A stretch of DNA of 64,000 nt. Origin: Panorpa germanica (taxonomy: Eukaryota > Arthropoda > Insecta > Mecoptera > Panorpidae). The stretch covers positions 310,001 through 374,000 of the forward strand of contig CAVMBN010000222.1 in the NCBI GenBank assembly GCA_963678705.1, read 5' to 3'. The notes beneath the pieces are model-generated. The model ran no database searches, was not told the DNA's origin, and saw nothing but the letters and a program-made list of their open reading frames with translations. Positions within the stretch are counted from its first letter, which is position 1; each line of letters starts with the position of its first letter. The translations under genes and the position numbers were made by a program. Of this stretch, positions 24,881 to 36,180 are shown piece by piece.

Positions 24881-25393
24881 TGAAAGTTTGAAAGTCCATG
24901 TTTGGGGAGTTTGGACCTTATAGTGATCTATAGGCTGGCTAGGGCGTATCTGCGATCTGTCGGCGGTATTCAAGTTCTCAAACGGCAAAAGTCGCTTAAT
25001 TCCTTTCAATAGCTTAGGGTGCGCACAATTTGTTATGAAGGACCTTTTAACTATTAAGTAATTAATAGTTATTTTTTATTTATATCAAAAGACACAGCAA
25101 AACATCAGAACTTTTTTAGAATACATTTATTTTAAAACTACACTATTGAATTACATATAAATTGATAAAATATTTAAGTTGATAAGAATACTAGTAACGA
25201 CACTAAGTAAATGTAACTCGCGGTTTAAGTTATAAATAATAATATGTGTAATTATTATATTATGTATGCACTAAAGGTTATGCGTGCTGTAGGTTTGAAT
25301 GTTGAAGCAATAAGAAAGAATTAGGAACACAAAAGTAGTGTCGATGCCTAGTAGAAATGGATCGTAAAACAAAGGATGTTTATATAAGAAATA
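24881..25393. other. Spacer between the Copia relic and a Helitron
   Basis: AT-rich, with no motif I recognise. It lies inside the interrupted Copia element, so it is either degraded Copia sequence or flank brought in with the inserted material. Confidence 0.3.
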
Positions 25394-25645
25394 CTAGCAA
25401 ACCCGGCGAACTCCGTTTCGCGATCAGATGGCTTCGTTTTATGTAACATTTCGTTTGGTGATTAAAAGATGAAGAAAATTTTTTTTTTTGTTTTATATTT
25501 GAAAAGGAAAAATTTTATTTCATTTCACAACAGTAATGAATTTATTTCGATTAGTGCTATTTAGTTGAACTTCTCTAAGTAAATGAAAGTGAATCCAAAG
25601 TAAATACTGAATCGAAGCGTTATACGTGTCCGCAAATTATCCGTT

Positions 25646-25960
25646 TCATTGAAGTGCTCTTTGGTAAACCACATTTTTTGTTTTTTGGTCTAAAGTTAAC
25701 ACAAACAAAGCGGATGGTTTCCCAACTCGTGAACACGCAACGTATAACAGCCCATGTGAAAAATAATGATTTTCTAAATTTATCCCGCAAACACTAAGCG
25801 ATTGGCTTTGCGACTTGTTAATTGTCATTGCGAACGCAAGGCGAACTGGAAATTGCAATCGTTTGAAGTCAAACGAAAGATCAGTCGGAATCATTGGTAT
25901 TCGAGGAATACATACATTTTCACCTGCGTACTTTGAAACCAATAATAGCAATAATAGCAA
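25646..25960 (-). pseudogene. Helitron PIF1-like helicase, C-terminal end
   Basis: The minus frame contains PTDLSFDFKRLQFPVRLAFA, MTINKSQSQSL, GINLENHYFSHGLLYVACSR and KTKNVVYQRALQ. These match the terminal motifs of Helitron helicases, where FAMTINKSQGQ and LYVACSR are the last superfamily-1B motifs; the usual Gly of KSQGQ is Ser here. The frame has only its final about 90 helicase residues. The first residues (MLLLLLLVSK) are translated from the AATAATAGC repeat at the deletion joint. No Walker A or B box remains, so it cannot be an active helicase. Confidence 0.85.
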
Positions 25961-25984
25961 TAATTAGTGTGTGAATAATGTACC

Positions 25985-26947
25985 TGTAATTGGATCGACC
26001 ATCTTCAACGTGATGTCGTATCCGTCTTGCCCTTGCCAATAAATGATTGGATATTGTAACGCATCGTACAAACGATGTGTCTCGTTTACACGATGCATGA
26101 TATTGCTTCTTCGCTAAACGACAATGTCTCGCGATTTAGTTGGATCGCCAACAATAATTGCAGCAACATCATTAACGGTGGGTGCATTGAATCTTCGCAC
26201 ATGTTCACCTGTTGGGGTACAATCCGCTATTATGACAAATTTGTGCGTATCCGATGGCATTCGTTCCAATGCTGTTTTGAACATATTAAGCACAGCATTA
26301 TTAGCGTGAAAAAATGCTTGCAACTGTTCAATAATTCGTCTCTTTAACTGTTGTGTTTCCTGTATATTGCACCGCACATTCAGCTGATCCACCATCGACG
26401 AAATTAAATATATTTGCAGAAATTGATGCGGTTCATCTGGTGTTGGCACCATTGAACCATGCAAATGATATATTTGTCCTTGTATCTGTAATTGCAAACA
26501 ATTATTTGTTGAAGAATACGGTGTAACTTCTGATCGTGTGATGGTGTAGTGTCTGGTGTATATGTAGTTGTTATGTGTTGCAATTCATTGTGTTGGTGTG
26601 AGTGATTGGTTATGTGTGTTGTATCTTTTACCTTGCAAGTCGGCATGAAGCCGCCTTCTCGAATGATATTAGCTCCAAAGGAAGTCATCGAAAGCAGTTA
26701 TTGTATTCAAGGATGTGTTGAAGAAAATGGCTGGAATCGGGATCACTTCCATCGAACAATGGTTTCAGTGGCTGTGGTGGTGTAAGTAATGGATCCAGTT
26801 TGACTTTTCCACTTGCGCAGCACAATCCAGCCGTTTCTCTTTTGAACTTTAACGCATTGCAATATCGGCATATAGTCGTCGTTGGTCCAATATCTAAATT
26901 TTCATCATCACTGTAGTTCGCAGTGGGATCATATTGGAATGCCAAGC
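25985..26947 (-). pseudogene. Helitron Rep/helicase polyprotein, N-terminal domain with candidate intron
   Basis: Reading 5' to 3' on minus: a Cys-rich start at 26945-26685 (CRYCNALKFKRETAGLCC, then GKVKLDPLLTPP) and a one-base frameshift near 26687. Next come TSFGANIIREGGFMP, a 146-bp insert bounded by GT...AG, and the Helitron-like N domain (GQIYHLHGSMVPTPDEPHQF, MPSDTHKFVIIADC, PTGEHVRRFNAP). After a TAG near 26117 the frame continues THRLYDALQYPIIYW and GQDGYDITLKM to about 25985, where the deletion starts. The downstream HUH nuclease motif is gone. Identity is secure from these motifs; function is lost. Confidence 0.85.
26486..26631 (-). other. Candidate 146-bp spliceosomal intron in the Helitron gene
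   Basis: On the minus strand AAG|GTAAAAGATAC opens the insert and TTGCAATTACAG|ATACAAGG closes it. Removing the segment joins two Helitron-like stretches in frame. The insert reads through as an Asn/His/Thr-rich tail with no similarity to Helitron proteins. It could instead be a chance insertion. Confidence 0.5.
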
Positions 26948-27418
26948 GATTCTATGATGCCAATGATCTTCGTGTGCTCACGCGTTGTCTGAATCGGGCA
27001 TTTTCTCTTATTATATTTTGTCTTTCTTCGCTTAAGTTCTGTGAATACACTTGTTGCTGGCTTGCATGTCTTGTGCGGCGGCCGATGTTCGCACGTCGTC
27101 CTCTAGGCATTTTGGACTATGGACAGAGTATTGAATGTAACCTGAAATGCACGATCCACATAATTTACACAGTTCAACTTACCACCTTAAAGACAAATGC
27201 CTGCTGTTGAAATTGAATAAAAATTTGCACAATACACGTGATTGATTTGATGGTTTCCAATTGAAATGTTAGGAAACGAATAACTTATTTTTTTAACTTT
27301 TTTTTCACAATTTAACAGTGAACACAATACCGGTTTGTCACATGAAATTAACTGAGCAGAGAAGAATGAGTAGCTGTCAAACAATGTATCACGCACCGGC
27401 GCCATCTACTTAAAATAT

Positions 27419-27576
27419 TGGTTTGTATCTATGCTATGTATCAGAGATGGCGCTGTATGTGAAAAAAGATTTTCCCGCTTTTCTGTTGAAATTTTATTGG
27501 TTTGTATTTATGCTATGTATCAGAGATGGCGCTGTATGTGTAAAAAGATTTTTCCGCTTTTCTGTTGAAATTTTTC
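27419..27576. repeat. 79-bp direct duplication in the Helitron 5' region
   Basis: The segment with TATGCTATGTATCAGAGATG, GCGCTGTATGTG and CGCTTTTCTGTTGAAATTTT occurs twice, about 79 bp apart, with a few differences. It lies upstream of the coding remnant on the minus strand, in the leader region. Confidence 0.85.
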
Positions 27577-27879
27577 TTGAATTCCTGAATTTCCTTTGCT
27601 ATAAACCTCACGGAGCCCGAGACCTTTCCAACGAATGCAAAACCATGGAAATCGGTTCGTACGTTCTGGAGTTATAACGTCAGGAAGGAAAACCCGACTT
27701 ATTTTTATATAGTAGATTATCGTTTGCCCAAAGCGAGCAGTGTATATGTGTATATAAAAACAAATAGGCATAAAATATAAATAAATTGAGACAAAGAAAT
27801 CTCAATTCTAACATTAATTAAAAATTAAAGCAAGATATTAATATACAAATATATGCATTTATTAACCGTCCATATGGTA

Positions 27880-28110
27880 TAAAGGCTGCTGGAAATGAAA
27901 TTTTATTTGCACTAGGTAAAGATACTATCAAAGTAAAACGAATCATCAATGGAAAGTACAAAAAAAATTTAAAGCGCCCATTGTATGTTCCTAACATATA
28001 AAGAAATTTATTTTCTGTGTTAGCTCTTCAAGACAGATATCACAACAGTGAATTCAAATCAACAGCTACAAAGTGTTGGTAGAGAGTAAATAATGAAGTA
28101 GTATTGTAAG
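27880..28110 (+). pseudogene. Copia protease / pre-integrase relic, continuation of the 24352 element
   Basis: The plus frame reads AAGNEILFALGKDTIKVKR, then LKRPLYVPNI, a stop, then RNLFSVLALQDR and NSEFKST. This is the segment following the protease in Copia Pol, with the V(P)NI.RNLFSV motif that precedes the GAG pre-integrase domain. In an intact element it would lie a few dozen codons after the protease start. Here it is about 3 kb away, with a Helitron in the gap. Integrase and reverse transcriptase do not follow; the next 600 bases are unrecognised. Confidence 0.6.
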
Positions 28111-28735
28111 TGAATACTGCCCTAATAGATAACACGTTAATACATATATACTGCGAAAGATATAAGGATAAACGACAAGTAAAAAGTGTACTTGGAAAAG
28201 GGTCAGACAAATGAGATGAAATAGAGAAGTTAACATTACAAAATCAAATTGAAAGAAATCTGGCGAAGCAACAAGTTAAAGAAAAAGGTCAGCCAGAAAT
28301 AACATTAAGAGGTGATGGTGATAAAATGACTACATACATGACATACATTTTAATTTCATATTACAGAATTATTGTCAGAATGTGCGTCTTTTCAGCAATG
28401 CACCAATGTGGATGTGTGACTGTACCAGATTTCTTGGTAGTAATGCGATGTATATTTTGATTGTTCAATAGTACTAAGCATATGATCTTGGGGAATAAAA
28501 AATTCGTTTAACTAACATGGCTTATTAGCCAGATTAAAGAATATTCACCTATAATTAAATAAGACTTAAAATAACTAAACTTATATAGATGAAAACAAAT
28601 AATTAACACTTTAAAATATTAAAAAGGCAAATGCCTATATTCAAAGAGTGACTTCGTGTGTGGGAGCGTATTGTAAGACACGTATTGCAAAAGATAGAAA
28701 AGCCAAGCGGCGCTGATAACAGCTCAGTCAAATAA
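28111..28735. other. Unrecognised AT-rich spacer
   Basis: There are scattered short frames and no motif I can name. A lysine- and glutamine-rich frame near 28150-28330 could be decayed Copia Pol, but nothing diagnostic remains. Confidence 0.3.
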
Positions 28736-31700
28736 TCTTACTATTATAATGTTCGTAATGTTCCAATTTAACATGGAAAACTCATAAGAACTCATAGATA
28801 TTTATATAGAGCGTTATATAGAGCGTTATATAGAGCGTTATATATATATCCGGTAACAAAATCTGTATGGTATCTTCTAAATGGCGCCTACAAAGTTCTT
28901 CAAATTTTGGTATGATGTAAAGGACGAATTTCTAAGACTTTCTACGTCCCTGAATTTTTCCCTGAATTTCCGTGGAAAAACTTATACTGGAAAAACTGGA
29001 AAATTCGAAAAAATACTTTTGCTAATATCTGACGAACTAGAAAAGATAGAAAACTGAAATTTGGTGTGTGTATTGAGATCATAATTGTGCACATTTGCCA
29101 ATATTTGGAAATTGGAAATTTAGGTTCAGTAGCGGCGCGAATTTCCGGGGGCAATGTTAGAATAGAGTTAGGACGTTGAAATTTAATATGTAGGCTCGCT
29201 GTAGAAAGTTATTAATGAAAAAAAATTAACAGCCCCAAATTTCCAGTGGCGGCGGGAGTTGAGACAGTAAAAGCCAGAAATATTGAATATGTAGTATTAT
29301 AACTTAGGGTATGTATGAAGACACTAATTGCGCATGTTTACCAATAATTAGATTCCAAAATTTTAATTCAGTAGCGGCGTGATTTTTTGGGGGCAATGTC
29401 GCAACAGAGCTAGAACGTTGATATTTGGAATATGGGCCCTATATAGAGTGTCATTAGAGACAAATTATAAAAAACTGCAACTTTCCAGAGGCGGCGGGCC
29501 AAAAACCAGAAATATAAAATATATAGAGATGAAGGGCTATAGTTCAAAAAATATATTCTTAGATACAAATAAAATAGATCCCCGTGCTAAAATTTAACAA
29601 ACTTGTTCGGTAGCGGAGGTTTGTGACGGGTACTAATGCTAAAATATAAATACAAAGCTGAAATTTAGTATGCAGATATAGATTGACATATTTATTACGA
29701 AAATATAAAAAAAACTACATTTTATTTGATGCAACATTAGAGTGGGGGGTGATAAACCGAGTATAAGAACAATATAGTGGTACAACGATGATATTTTGCA
29801 TGTAGAATATTAAATAGAAGCACAATAGTTCTCTATAAGTCAGATATTCAAATTACATTCAATAGTAGAGTTGAATTGATTTTTGGTGCGATTGTTGTGC
29901 TGTGAAATCGAACAGGAGTGAGAGGTATAGGGGGGAAATAGTTAAAAGCCCCAAATATCAAAAAATAGAAAAAGTGAAAAAATAGAAACTATGCATGTGC
30001 ATATTTGCGAAAATAAATTTAACCTTAGTAGCGGCGGGAAAAAGCTTTGCCAAAGAACTCAATTTTTAAATTTCGATCATTTATAAAAGTAGTGGTAGAT
30101 AATGGTAGAGAGAGTTGCTGCGAGCAAAATAGATTGCTATGCCTAAAATTGACAATTTTATTTCAGAAGCGAGGGTTAATAAGAAGACTAATAATATAAC
30201 GTAAATATAAATACGAAATATAGAATGTAAGATTAAAGTACAGTTTTAATCATGTAAATGAATTGCTATAATATCGAATTAATAGTGCCTGATTGGAGGA
30301 GAGTGTGGCGCTGGGGTTTAATACCAAGTAACGGTGGTGTTAGAAGTAGTGGCGATAAATTATAATAGCCCTGGGAGGTAACCATGTAGCAGAATATGTG
30401 CTTTGGTGCTGCAAGTGTACATGGCGGGGTATGGGGATTAAATCGAAAGTGCAATAACGGGAAGGAAAAGGCCTACAGATGAGATTATTAGGAGCGAACT
30501 GCTAGGCTTTCTTAAAAACATAAATGAATTGATGAAATTAGTAGGTTTTTATTGAAATTAGTGAAAATTTTATCAAAGATTTATCTTATCGAATAATTAT
30601 TAAAAAATAATGTACTTCTAAAGATGAAATTTAGTATGCAGGTTGCCAGTAAAGTATTAATTTGGAAAACTAATTGTTAAGAGATTAGTACGCAGGGGGT
30701 GGAAGCGCAGGATTATTTAATGATTGCGTTAAACGGGGGCTATAGGAAAGTGCCCTAAAAAGCGATGATGTTCAGTTAAGCTGTAGTGTTGCAAGTGGGC
30801 GCATTATGGCAAAGGTGCAGATGATTACAATTAAAAGTGCGAGAACGATACAGAGCATGGAGCCAAGAGGTGATTGATGTTTAGGGGCGGGGCAGTAAAC
30901 ATTGTTCAATACTGTGCTTCATTATGGTAAATGATAATTTTACGCAGCGGGGGCGCTGTGAAAGTACTCTAAGGACCGACGATGCTCAGGGAAGAAGCGA
31001 TGCAGAGTGCTAAAAGTAGGAGGCGCTTCATGCCAGAAGCTTAGAGGAATCAAATTAAAAGTTCAGAAACGTAAGAGAGCATGGAGCCAAGAAGTGACGA
31101 TTGGGGCTTATGGGCGGGGGCACTGGAGACTGGTCAATGCAGCGCTTTATTACTGTAAATAAAGGAATTATAACAAAATAATATTTTGCATTTTATTTGC
31201 GATATATACAGCAGACTTGGAGGGGGTAATGGAAAGAGGACAAGATGGGGGAGGTGCTAATAGGAAGACACCACAAGATATGGACTTTAGCATTTAAAAA
31301 AGGGGGTGGAAAAAGAAGACATAAAAGGTGGAAATACAAGACAGAGGACATTGAGGAAGTAGAAAAGTTTAAATATCTGGGCTACACTTTTAAAAAGAAC
31401 AATGGAGAAGAGGCTCAGATAAGGGAGGTAGCAAAGAAGGCGGAGCTAGCAATGCGACGCGTTTGGGACTAAGGGAAAAGGTATTTGGGGGGGGGACACA
31501 AAGGAGAATATGGATGTTTGATAGACTGATAGCCAGTATGATGTTGTATGGAGCAGAGGTTTGGGGGTGGAAGGAGCAAGAAAAGTTGGAAAGAATACAG
31601 GTGAGATATATTAAATGGTTACTAGGGCTGGACCGGTGCACGCCAGGATACGTGGCTATGGAGGAGCTAAAAAGGGATAAGATACGAATTAAAACAGGGA

Positions 31701-32456
31701 AAAGAGCAGTAAAATACGAGGAGAAATTGAACTGAGCGGAAAGCAAAATTTTAAAGAAAATAAGAGAGGATAGCATAAAGAATGGGGGGGAGGAGGTACA
31801 AAAAAGAGAAAATAGTACTTTGAAAGGAATGGAATGGCGATCGAGGAGGCAGAGAGGAGAAGAGAAGGATACGCAAGTGTGGAAGAGAAGCTAAGTAGAA
31901 GGGATAAGGAGATACAACAGCAGGAGAGAATGGGAAAAATAGAAAAAAGTAACTACAATAAAAGATATAAAAGGTTATAAGAAAATACTATGCCTCAGTA
32001 CCTTATAGAAAAAGACATAAAACACATAAGAAGAACAGCAAGGTTTAGATTAAGAAATGAGGAAAAAGAAAACAGATACTGGGAAAAGAGTGAGGAAAGA
32101 AAGGTAGAGTGTGCGGAGCGGAGGACGAAACACTGGAGCACATTAAGTTTGAGTGTAAGGAAAAAGTAGCTAGCGAAGGGAATATTGGCCAGATATTAAA
32201 GGGAGGCAGTGAAGGAAAGAGGTGGATGGCGGAAAAAGTAAGAAGGAAAGGAAAAACAGAAGAATAAATAAGTTGGTGGAGAATAATGTAAATTTAATTG
32301 TAAGTTGAAGTATATGAAATGTATTGAGAATGTAGATTGTAACGCCGAAAGGCGAACAATAAACAATATTTCAGGATTATTTTCTATTTATCAAATAACT
32401 TTTATTTATTCACAAATATTAAATACACGTCGCTTTGCAACGGGGCGAAGCGCTAG
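28736..32456 (+). mobile_element. Type-C Helitron-like tandem unit 1 (3,721 bp)
   Basis: The unit starts TCTTACTATTATAATG at 28736 after a host A. It ends CGTCGC-TTT-GCAACG (one stem mismatch), GGGCGAAGCG, CTAG at 32453-32456. The interior matches the minus-strand C elements in reverse, with a (TA)n plus TATAGAGCGT triplet repeat near 28807-28848. About 110 bp before the 3' end it carries a 1.17-kb non-LTR retrotransposon fragment; without it the unit would be about 2.55 kb. It joins unit 2 with no spacer. Confidence 0.75.
31199..32366 (+). pseudogene. 5'-truncated non-LTR retrotransposon inside tandem unit 1 (post-RT region)
   Basis: Two overlapping frames cover the region after the reverse-transcriptase core. 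31245-31472 has FKYLGYTFKKNNGEEAQI and KKAELAMRRVW. 31463-31735 has RRIWMFDRLIASMMLYGAEV, then WKWLLGLDRCTPGY-like sequence. A frameshift lies at about 31466. Further on, broken frames give NYNKRYKRL, MPQYLIEKDIKHIRRTARFR and a Cys-rich end (VCGAEDETLEHIKFEC), then a 3' UTR ending CGAACAATAAACAATATTT. This is the 3' part of an insect non-LTR Pol; the clade is uncertain. The endonuclease and RT core are missing, as expected from 5' truncation on insertion. Confidence 0.75.
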
Positions 32457-32460
32457 TCTT
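32428..32460 (+). other. Helitron 3' hairpin plus CTAG|TC junction between units 1 and 2
   Basis: Stem CGTCGC / GCAACG with a TTT loop, a 10-nt spacer, CTAG, then directly TCTT. There is no A or T from a target site between the units. The single stem mismatch is private to unit 1. Confidence 0.8.
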
Positions 32461-35400
32461 ACTATTATAATGTTCGTAATGTTCCAATTTAACATGGAAA
32501 ACTCATAAGAACTCATAGATATTTATATAGAGCGTTATATAGAGCGTTATATAGAGCGTTATATATATATCCGGTAACAAAATCTGTATGGTATCTTCTA
32601 AATGGCGCCTACAAAGTTCTTCAAATTTTGGTATGATGTAAAGGACGAATTTCTAAGACTTTCTACGTCCCTGAATTTTTCCCTGAATTTCCGTGGAAAA
32701 ACTTATACTGGAAAAACTGGAAAATTCGAAAAAATACTTTTGCTAATATCTGACGAACTAGAAAAGATAGAAAACTGAAATTTGGTGTGTGTATTGAGAT
32801 CATAATTGTGCACATTTGCCAATATTTGGAAATTGGAAATTTAGGTTCAGTAGCGGCGCGAATTTCCGGGGCAATGTTAGAATAGAGTTAGGACGTTGAA
32901 ATTTAATATGTAGGCTCGCTGTAGAAAGTTACTAATGAAAAAAAATTAACAGCCCCAAATTTCCAGTGGCGGCGGGAGTTGAGACAGTAAAAGCCAGAAA
33001 TATTGAAAATGTAGTATTATAACTTAGGGTATGTATGAAGACACTAATTGCGCATGTTTACCAATAATTAGATTCCAAAATTTTAATTCAGTAGCGGCGT
33101 GATTTTTTGGGGGCAATGACGCAACAGAGCTAGAACGTTGATATTTGGAATATGGGCCCTATATAGAGTGTCATTAGAGACAAATTATAAAAAACTGCAA
33201 CTTTCCAGAGGCGGCGGGCCAAAAACCAGAAATATGAAATATATAGAGATGAAGGGCTATAGTTCAAAAAATATATTCTTAGATACAAATAAAATAGATC
33301 CCCGTGCTAAAATTTAACAAACTTGTTCGGTAGCGGAGGTTTGTGACGGGTACTAATGCTAAAATATAAATACAAAGCTGAAATTTAGTATGCAGATATA
33401 GATTGACATATTTATTACGAAAATATAAAAAAAACTACATTTTATTTGATGCAACATTAGAGTGGGGGGTGATAAACCGAGTATAAGAACAATATAGTGG
33501 TACAACGATGATATTTTGCATGTAGAATATTAAATAGAAGCACAATAGTTCTCTATAAGTCAGATATTCAAATTACATTCAATAGTAGAGTTGAATTGAT
33601 TTTTGGTGCGTTTGTTGTGCTGTGAAATCGAACAGGAGTGAGAGGTATAGGGGGGAAATAGTTAAAAGCCCCAAATATCAAAAAATAGAAAAAGTGAAAA
33701 AATAGAAACTATGCATGTGCATATTTGCGAAAATAAATTTAACCTTAGTAGCGGCGGGAAAAAGCTTTGCCAAAGAACTCAATTTTTAAATTTCGATCAT
33801 TTATAAAAGTAGTGGTAGATAATGGTAGAGAGAGTTGCTGCGAGCAAAATAGATTGCTATGCCTAAAATTGACAATTTTATTTCAGAAGCGAGGGTTAAT
33901 GGGAAGACTAATAATATAACGTAAATATAAATACGAAATATAGAATGTAAGATTAAAGTACAGTTTTAATCATGTAAATGAATTGCTATAATATCGAATT
34001 AATAGTGCCTGATTGGAGGAGAGTGTGGCGCTGGGGTTTAATACCAAGTAACGGTGGTGTTAGAAGTAGTGGCGATAAATTATAATAGCCCTGGGAGGTA
34101 ACCATGTAGCAGAATATGTGCTTTGGTGCTGCAAGTGTACGTGGCGGGGTATGGGGATTAAATCGAAAGTGCAATAACGGGAAGAAAAAGGCCTACAGAT
34201 GAGATTATTAGGAGCGAACTGCTAGGCTTTCTTAAAAACATAAATGAATTGATGAAATTAGTAGGTTTTTATTGAAATTAGTGAAAATTTTATCAAAGAT
34301 TTATCTTATCGAATAATTATTAAAAAATAATGTACTTCTAAAGATGAAATTTAGTATGCAGGTTGCCAGTAAAGTATTAATTTGGAAAACTAATTGTTAA
34401 GAGATTAGTACGCAGGGGGTGGAAGCGCAGGATTATTTAATGATTGCGTTAAACGGGGGCTATAGGAAAGTGCCCTAAAAAGCGATGATGTTCAGTTAAG
34501 CTGTAGTGTTGCAAGTGGGCGCATTATGGCAAAGGTGCAGATGATTACAATTAAAAGTGCGAGAACGATACAGAGCATGGAGCCAAGAGGTGATTGATGT
34601 TTAGGGGCGGGGCAGTAAACATTGTTCAATACTGTGCTTCATTATGGTAAATGATAATTGGACGCAGCGGGGGCGCTGTGAAAGTACTCTAAGGACCGAC
34701 GATGCTCAGGGAAGAAGCGATGCAGAGTGCTAAAAGTAGGAGGCGCTTCATGCCAGAAGCTTAGAGGAATCAAATTAAAAGTTCAGAAACGTAAGAGAGC
34801 ATGGAGCCAAGAAGTGACGATTGGGGCTTATGGGCGGGGGCACTGGAGACTGGTCAATACAGCGCTTTATTACTGTAAATAAAGGAATTATAACAAAATA
34901 ATATTTTGCATTTTATTTGCGATATATACAGCAGACTTGGAGGGGGTAATGGAAAGAGGACAAGATGGGGGAGGTGCTAATAGGAAGACACCACAAGATA
35001 TGGACTTTAGCATTTAAAAAAGGGGGTGGAAAAAGAAGACATAAAAGGTGGAAATACAAGACAGAGGACATTGAGGAAGTAGAAAAGTTTAAATATCTGG
35101 GCTACACTTTTAAAAAGAACAATGGAGAAGAGGCTCAGATAAGGGAGGTAGCAAAGAAGGCGGAGCTAGCAATGCGACGCGTATGGGACTAAGGGAAAAG
35201 GTATTTGGGGGAGGGACACAAAGGAGAATATGGATGTTTGATAGACTGATAGCCAGTATGATGTTGTATGGAGCAGAGGTTTGGGGGTGGAAGGAGCAAG
35301 AAAAGTTGGAAAGAATACAGGTGAGATATATTAAATGGTTACTAGGGCTGGACCGGTGCACGCCAGGATACGTGGCTATGGAGGAGCTAAAAAGGGATAA

Positions 35401-36176
35401 GATACGAATTAAAACAGGGAAAAGAGCAGTAAAATACGAGGAGAAATTGAACTGAGCGGAAAGCAAAATTTTAAAGAAAATAAGAGAGGATAGCATAAAG
35501 AATGGGGGGGAGGAGGTACAAAAAAGAGAAAATAGTACTTTGAAAGGAATGGAATGGCGATCGAGGAGGCAGAGAGGAGAAGAGAAGGATACGCAAGTGT
35601 GGAAGAGAAGCTAAGTAGAAGGGATAAGGAGATACAACAGCAGGAGAGAATGGGAAAAATAGAAAAAAGTAACTACAATAAAAGATATAAAAGGTTATAA
35701 GAAAATACTATGCCTCAGTACCTTATAGAAAAAGACATAAAACACATAAGAAGAACAGCAAGGTTTAGATTAAGAAATGAGGAAAAAGAAAACAGATACT
35801 GGGAAAAGAGTGAGGAAAGAAAGGTAGAGTGTGCGGAGCGGAGGACGAAACACTGGAGCACATTAAGTTTGAGTGTAAGGAAAAAGTAGCTAGCGAAGGG
35901 AATATTGGCCAGATATTAAAGGGAGGCAGTGAAGGAAAGAGGTGGATGGCGGAAAAAGTAAGAAGGAAAGGAAAAACAGAAGAATAAATAAGTTGGTGGA
36001 GAATAATGTAAATTTAATTGTAAGTTGAAGTATATGAAATGTATTGAGAATGTAGATTGTAACGCCGAAAGGCGAACAATAAACAATATTTCAGGATTAT
36101 TTTCTATTTATCAAATAACTTTTATTTATTCACAAATATTAAATACACGTCGCTTTGCGACGGGGCGAAGCGCTAG
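32457..36176 (+). mobile_element. Type-C Helitron-like tandem unit 2 (3,720 bp)
   Basis: Nearly identical to unit 1 and joined to it as CTAG|TCTTACTATTATAATG. A few private differences are visible, for example AATTGGACGCAG near 34660 where units 1 and 3 have AATTTTACGCAG, and GTATGGGAC at 35180 against GTTTGGGAC in unit 1. It ends CGTCGC-TTT-GCGACG, GGGCGAAGCG, CTAG at 36173-36176, with a perfect hairpin. Confidence 0.75.
34919..36086 (+). pseudogene. Same non-LTR fragment inside tandem unit 2
   Basis: Frames 34965-35192 and 35183-35455 repeat those of unit 1 with the same frameshift and the same insertion point, so the insertion predates the tandem amplification. Confidence 0.75.
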
Positions 36177-36180
36177 TCTT
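36148..36180 (+). other. Helitron 3' hairpin plus CTAG|TC junction between units 2 and 3
   Basis: Stem CGTCGC / GCGACG with a TTT loop, spacer GGGCGAAGCG, CTAG, then TCTT. The end-to-start junction is the same as at 32456/32457. Confidence 0.8.

Larger units (their letters stand above)
25394..27716 (-). mobile_element. Canonical Helitron, internally deleted, ends intact
   Basis: On the minus strand the element starts TCTACTATATAAAAATAAG at 27716, preceded by A. It ends with the hairpin-forming GCGAAACGGAGTTCGCC, GGGTTTG and CTAG at 25397-25394, followed by T. These are textbook Helitron termini at an A|T target. Between them lie remnants of the Helitron N-terminal domain and the PIF1-like helicase C-terminus, so coding and ends agree. 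The catalytic Rep HUH motifs and most helicase motifs are deleted at about 25960-25985, next to a short AATAATAGC repeat. It is about 2.3 kb where autonomous insect Helitrons are usually above 5 kb. Confidence 0.85.

Noticed and set aside
31390..31776. 128-residue minus-strand frame, repeated at 35110 and 38831
   Set aside because: Antisense shadow of the non-LTR fragment; Ser/Leu/Pro-rich as expected for the complement of a purine-rich gene.
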